Assembly (NCBI RefSeq): GCF_902506455.1
Contig: NZ_LR733844.1
Span: 2,172,127-2,236,126 of the forward strand
Reading direction: 5' to 3'
From: Sphingomonas sp. 8AM
GTDB taxonomy: Bacteria; Pseudomonadota; Alphaproteobacteria; Sphingomonadales; Sphingomonadaceae
DNA: 64,000 nucleotides
Part shown: positions 60,336-64,000 of the stretch, piece after piece
How positions within the stretch are numbered: the first letter of the stretch is position 1
How the letters are laid out: every line of letters starts with the position of its first letter
Position numbers and translations under genes: made by a program
The notes under the pieces: generated by a model
Database searches by the model: none
Told to the model about the DNA's origin: nothing
What the model saw: only the letters and a program-made list of their open reading frames with translations

Positions 60336-60743
60336 ATGACCATGCCGCTTTCGCCGCAAGCGACGATCGAGGAATTGTTTCGCCGGATGGGATCGGGCGA
60401 TCCGCCCGAGCGCATTGCCGAGCTGGTGAGCGATGACGTCGACTGGTACGTCGCCGGTGCAGTCGATCGCGTTCCGTGGATCGGCCGCAAGACCGGTCGC
60501 GCCGGTGCCGCCGACTTCTACCGCCAGATCGGAACGCTCATCGTCTCCGAGCGGTTCGCGGTGTCGGACCTTCTGACGAACGGGAACCGCGTCGTCGTAT
60601 TGGGCGAACTCGCCTCGCGCGTCCGCGAAACCGGCAAGCTGATCGAAACCGAATTCGCGTTCGACTTCATCGTCGAGGACGGCGCGATCGTCCGGTTCCG
60701 CATGTTCGAGGACAGCCACGCGGTCGCGCAGGCGGTCGTCTGA
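60336..60743 (+). CDS. SnoaL-like/NTF2-fold protein
   Basis: A protein of 135 residues (the ATG at 60342 is an alternative start). It has the NTF2-like layout: an N-terminal helix (I-E-E-L-F-R-R-M), L-V-S-D-D-V-D-W-Y-V-A-G strand, and a C-terminal sheet with R-V-V-V-L-G-E-L-A-S and F-A-F-D-F-I-V-E-D-G-A-I-V-R-F-R-M-F-E-D, the W/F-rich SnoaL pattern. These small proteins act as isomerases, hydrolases or ligand-binding modules; the function cannot be inferred. Confidence 0.82.
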   Translation: MTMPLSPQATIEELFRRMGSGDPPERIAELVSDDVDWYVAGAVDRVPWIGRKTGRAGAADFYRQIGTLIVSERFAVSDLLTNGNRVVVLGELASRVRETGKLIETEFAFDFIVEDGAIVRFRMFEDSHAVAQAVV

Positions 60744-60809
60744 CGCCACGCGACCGCCGGTACGTTCGCAGGCCTGACAGGCAAAGGGAGGGCGCCCCCG
60801 GGCAATCGC

Positions 60810-61967
60810 TCAGTTCACCCCGGTCGGTGGCGCGGTCGGAACTCCAAGCGCGATCCGCCCGCGCTGCGCCTCGCTCATCGCCTCGGTCTCGGTCAGGTCG
60901 ATGATGTGCACCGACAATTGCCCCATCCGCTGCGCAATGCGCGTGCCGGTCGGCGTGTCGCGGGTGCCGCGCACCGTGAAGCGGTCGATCCGGTACAGAC
61001 CGGGCTGCCCATCGCCGAGTCGCGGCGGGACGTAGCGGCGCGCGCGGACGTGCTTGAGGATCACCGGCGACCATTGCCCGAGGCCGTTGGTGCGCAGCAG
61101 CTCCGCATCAACGACCGTGCCGTCGGGGCGGATCCAGTAACCGACGTCGGCGAACCGGATCCCGCGGTCGCGCTGCGTCCCGTTGTCGACGAGCTGCGGA
61201 GGCGGATTGATGTCTTCTACCGGCGGCGCGTAGAGCAACGTCGGCCGGCCTTCACCCGTCTGGCGGATCCGGGCGGCAAGCGCGTCGACCGCGCCGTCGT
61301 CGCCCTTGCGGATCGCGATCCGCGTCCGCACGATGTCGCGCAATTGCGCCATCGTCGCGTCGCCGGGGCCCGCCAGCGTCACGGCCTCGTCGGCGAACCG
61401 CTCGGCGTCGTGCGTGCGGGTGAGCGCCAGCGCCAGCCACGCGCGCCGGAACGCTGCGGCCGCGGCGATGTCGTTGCGGCCGCCCGCGGCGGCGCGGCGC
61501 TGGACCTTGGCATAGGTGTCGTCGCCGAGCCGCCACGTCCCCTGACTGACCATGTCATCGGCGAATTGCAGTTCCTCGCGCATCGTCGCGACGTTGTTCG
61601 CGCCGAGTTGTTCGCGCAATGTCAGCAGGTTGTTGCGTGACGCCGTCCTCCACAGCTGCGCGTCGCCCTCATGTTCGGCGACGGTCGCCAGCGTCGCGTA
61701 CAGGCTCGACACCGGTCCCGGCAGCGTGCTGGCATAGCGCTTGTTGCGATCGATCGCGCGTTGCAGCGTGCGGCGCGCGTCGGGGTAGCGGCCGTCGGCG
61801 AATTGCTCGACCGATGCCTGCAACGATGCCTCAACCTCCTGCGCGGGCGGGCAATTCCGCGCGAGGCAGGCCGCCAGCTCCTTTTCCGCGCGGTGGCCGA
61901 CGACGATCACGTCGCCGGGGGAGGAAGCGGCGACTTGCGCCAGCAGAAGCAGCAGCGGACCGGTCAT
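60810..61967 (-). CDS. Secreted hypothetical protein with TPR-like and TonB-C-like parts
   Basis: A protein of 385 residues with a Sec leader (M-T-G-P-L-L-L-L-L-A-Q-V-A-A-S). Residues about 40-250 are helical hairpins resembling TPR repeats (A-D-G-R-Y-P-D-A-R-R-T-L-Q-R-A). The last 120 residues contain V-G-Y-W-I-R-P-D-G-T-V-V-D-A-E-L-L-R and L-K-H-V-R-A-R-R-Y-V-P-P-R, which is reminiscent of TonB C-terminal/energy-transducing folds. A Cys pair lies near the N-terminus. The family is unrecognised. It is on the same strand as the phytase gene but separated by 42 bp. Confidence 0.6.
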   Translation of the reverse strand: MTGPLLLLLAQVAASSPGDVIVVGHRAEKELAACLARNCPPAQEVEASLQASVEQFADGRYPDARRTLQRAIDRNKRYASTLPGPVSSLYATLATVAEHEGDAQLWRTASRNNLLTLREQLGANNVATMREELQFADDMVSQGTWRLGDDTYAKVQRRAAAGGRNDIAAAAAFRRAWLALALTRTHDAERFADEAVTLAGPGDATMAQLRDIVRTRIAIRKGDDGAVDALAARIRQTGEGRPTLLYAPPVEDINPPPQLVDNGTQRDRGIRFADVGYWIRPDGTVVDAELLRTNGLGQWSPVILKHVRARRYVPPRLGDGQPGLYRIDRFTVRGTRDTPTGTRIAQRMGQLSVHIIDLTETEAMSEAQRGRIALGVPTAPPTGVN

Positions 61968-62009
61968 GACGGGAGGCTCACCCGCCGTCCGTCGCGTGTC
62001 AAGCGCGGT

Positions 62010-63029
62010 TTACCGCCGTTTCAGCGCCTTCAGCACCTCCGCCCAGCTGATGTATTTGAAGTTCTGCGTGTCCGGCGTGTTGTCGCCGTCCTGCGCGACG
62101 AACAGCCCGGCGGGATAGTCGGGGCCGAAGTCGCCGAGCGCCAGTTCGATGCCGTCGGTATCGCTTGTGCCGTCGATGGTGCCACCACCGATGCGAAAAT
62201 ACCCCGCGAATGTGACGTCCGGTAGTCGGTAGAGCGTGTATTTGTTGTCGCCCTGACTGGAAACGACGAGAAATCCGCCGTTCCGTCCACGCGGCGCGAG
62301 CGCGAGCCCTTCGGCGTCCGCGACCAGCGTCTTGCCATCGACCTTGGCGACCGGCGTGGCGGTGACCGGCGCGGCCGGATCGGCGGCGAAGCGCCAGATG
62401 CCGACGTCTTCCTCCGCGACGTACAATTGCCCGGTGCGGTCGTCGGCGACGCAGCCCTCGGCCTGTGTTCCGAGCTTCATCGACCTGACGGTCGTGACGC
62501 GCGGGGTCGCGGCGGCGAGGTCGATCGCGACCTGATCGATGCGCCCGTCCTTCATCACCACGAACCCGAACAGCGCGCCGTCCGTCGCGCGCTGCCACAG
62601 GCACATGCCGTACGCCTCGCCCGCGCCGGACGGATAGCGGCCGAGTGGCAGCAAGGTGGCGCGCGCGGTGTCGAGCGTGAACAGCGCGACATGCCCGTGC
62701 GCCTTGTCGGCACGATCGCTCGCGGCGACGATCACGCGCGTGCCGAGATCGCGCAGGTCGACGTTGTTGAGCCGCGCCGCCGCGGTGAACGACCGGCGTT
62801 TGCCCTTCAGGTCGTAGACGTGGATGCCCGCCTGCTTGTCGGTGCCGATCACGAGGCTCTTGGCGGGATCGCGCGGGTCGCGCCAGATCGCGGGATCGTC
62901 CGCGGCATCCGCGGCGGTGTCGACCGGATCGGTCTCCGCGTGCGCGGCGACGGTCGGCACGACATCCGGCACCGGCGTCGCCGTCGCGCACGCCGACAGC
63001 AGCAGCGCGACGGGAAGCGCGCGCCTCAC
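62010..63029 (-). CDS. Beta-propeller phytase lipoprotein
   Basis: A protein of 339 residues. The lipobox L-L-L-S-A-C-A gives a lipid-anchored protein at the outer face or periplasm. Beta-propeller phytase (3-phytase) features are D-D-P-A-I-W at the start, K-L-G-T-Q-A-E-G-C-V-A-D-D with calcium-binding acids, and the end block D-T-D-G-I-E-L-A-L-G with D-T-Q-N-F-K-Y-I-S-W. The enzyme frees phosphate from phytate in a calcium-dependent way. It overlaps the TonB receptor by 4 bp, so degradation and uptake are coupled. Confidence 0.9.
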   Translation of the reverse strand: MRRALPVALLLSACATATPVPDVVPTVAAHAETDPVDTAADAADDPAIWRDPRDPAKSLVIGTDKQAGIHVYDLKGKRRSFTAAARLNNVDLRDLGTRVIVAASDRADKAHGHVALFTLDTARATLLPLGRYPSGAGEAYGMCLWQRATDGALFGFVVMKDGRIDQVAIDLAAATPRVTTVRSMKLGTQAEGCVADDRTGQLYVAEEDVGIWRFAADPAAPVTATPVAKVDGKTLVADAEGLALAPRGRNGGFLVVSSQGDNKYTLYRLPDVTFAGYFRIGGGTIDGTSDTDGIELALGDFGPDYPAGLFVAQDGDNTPDTQNFKYISWAEVLKALKRR

Positions 63030-64000
63030 AGCTTCACCCGCACGCCGCCGAAGATCGTGTAACCGAACTTCTCATATTCGTAGACGCGCTGGCGCTCGCC
63101 GTAATAGCGCACGCCGGCCGAATTGGTGAGGTTCTTGCCCTCGACGAACAGGTTGATCTCCCTGGAAAGCTGGACGCTGCCGGTCGCGTCGAGCTGCCCG
63201 CGGCCCTCCCAATAGAGGTCGAGCGCGGGGAGGTCGGCGTTGATCTCGTCGAGGTAATCGCTGCGCTTGGTGTACGCGACGCGCAGGTTCACCGGGCCGC
63301 GTTCGTAGAACAGGCTGGCGTTCCACATATGCGTCGACTGGCCGGGCAGGCGGAAGCGCGTGCGCCCGCCGAACGCGGTGTCGAAGCGCGCGTCGCCGGC
63401 GGTATAGGTGTAATTGGCGAACACCCCGAACCCGCCCAGCGCGCCGGGCAGGAACGACAATTGCTGCTGCCAATTGACCTCGACGCCGTAGAGCTTGCCC
63501 TGACGCGCGTTGACCGGACGGCTGAGCACCGCGCCCGCGACACCGTTATAGGTGCCGAAGCCGGTGACGTTGTAGCGATAGTCGCTCAGGTCCTTGTAGA
63601 AGGCGTTGACCGCGATCACCCCGAGCGGCCGGATGTAATATTCGATACCGGCATCGACATTGTTCGCCAGCGTCGGGCGCAAATCCGGGTTGCCGAATTC
63701 GACGCGCACCGTGTTGCCCTCGCTCGTCTCCAGCACGCGCGGCGCGATCTGCGGGAAGTTCGGGCGGTTGATCGCGCGCGTCAGCGCGACACGCCCGATC
63801 AGGTTCGGCGTGAACGCCTGACGCAGCGTCAGACTGGGGAAGAAATCGGTGTAGCTGGTGTCGCCGCGCGCACTGCCGATCACGCCCTTGCTCGATACGG
63901 TCGGCGCCTCGCTGCGGAACGACGTCGCCTCGACGCGCAAGCCGGCGATCAGCGTCGTGTCGCCGAATTCGAACGTCCCCATCCCGAACAGGCCAAGCAG
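63026..64000 (-). CDS. TonB-dependent receptor, C-terminal part (cut by window edge)
   Basis: An open minus-strand frame that continues past the right edge. It contains the C-terminal barrel of a TonB receptor: S-Y-T-D-F-F-P-S-L-T-L-R-Q-A-F-T-P-N, A-I-N-R-P-N-F-P-Q-I-A-P-R and G-N-P-D-L-R-P-T-L-A-N-N-V-D-A-G near the middle, and a final strand Y-T-I-F-G-G-V-R-V-K-L. About 325 residues are visible and the plug lies outside. It is translationally coupled to the phytase gene, a pairing frequent in sphingomonads and xanthomonads, so it likely imports phytate-derived inositol phosphates or related ligands. Confidence 0.9.
   Translation of the reverse strand: MLGLFGMGTFEFGDTTLIAGLRVEATSFRSEAPTVSSKGVIGSARGDTSYTDFFPSLTLRQAFTPNLIGRVALTRAINRPNFPQIAPRVLETSEGNTVRVEFGNPDLRPTLANNVDAGIEYYIRPLGVIAVNAFYKDLSDYRYNVTGFGTYNGVAGAVLSRPVNARQGKLYGVEVNWQQQLSFLPGALGGFGVFANYTYTAGDARFDTAFGGRTRFRLPGQSTHMWNASLFYERGPVNLRVAYTKRSDYLDEINADLPALDLYWEGRGQLDATGSVQLSREINLFVEGKNLTNSAGVRYYGERQRVYEYEKFGYTIFGGVRVKL

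Overview
The window looks like a high-GC sphingomonad (Sphingomonas or a close relative, Alphaproteobacteria). The signs are four TonB-dependent receptors, a PEPxxWA-type C-terminal sorting signal, a tryptophan-halogenase/DUF6445/TonB-receptor cluster, an RPA-type plasmid initiator and a RepC-type replication protein. It is best read as part of a large plasmid or chromid: it has a replication and partition module (54.8-60.0 kb) but also metabolic and glycan-use genes normally found on chromosomes. Whether it is a separate replicon cannot be proved from 64 kb.

Layout. 1-6.6 kb: a GH78 alpha-L-rhamnosidase cut by the left edge, a 3'-truncated GH27 alpha-galactosidase, a DCC protein overlapping an FAD monooxygenase fused to a TspO domain, a thioesterase, an FNT-type anion channel and a NIPSNAP protein. 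6.7-13 kb: PPK2, the acetate symporter pair actP/yjcH, a PEP-CTERM protein and a zinc-peptidase lipoprotein. 13-20 kb: GH43 and GH5-like glycosidases, a GGDEF-EAL protein, an RpfF-like DSF synthase, YaiI and a UV-damage endonuclease. 21-26 kb: a chromate-resistance pair and a histidine kinase/response regulator pair whose kinase has an ethylene-receptor-like sensor. 26.1-32.6 kb: a stretch of visibly lower GC that starts at the 3' half of a tRNA-Thr gene and ends at IS3/IS5 transposase scars. It carries ArsR/SRPBCC, a membrane protein and a 1,095-residue hybrid kinase. 32.6-49 kb: three complete TonB receptors with a sialidase-like protein, a prolyl-hydroxylase-like enzyme, DUF6445, a flavin halogenase and an alcohol dehydrogenase. 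49-54.8 kb: CstA/YbdD, then about 1.6 kb of repeat-packed non-coding DNA. 54.8-60 kb: RPA-family RepA with 22-bp iterons, RepC with an internal AT-rich segment, an O-antigen ligase-like protein, ParA and a ribbon-helix-helix partner. 60-64 kb: SnoaL-like protein, a secreted hypothetical protein, beta-propeller phytase and a TonB receptor cut by the right edge.

The most notable signal is a family of tandem 8-bp repeats (consensus TCGACATG, about 60 units in 15 arrays, all in the same orientation). They lie almost only between 49.1 and 59.7 kb, around the rep genes and directly in front of parA. Their arrangement resembles the short tandem-repeat centromeres bound by ribbon-helix-helix partition proteins, and such a protein is encoded just downstream of parA. 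I propose that these arrays are the partition centromere/operator system of this replicon. Three other dispersed palindromic repeat families lie in the same intergenic regions.
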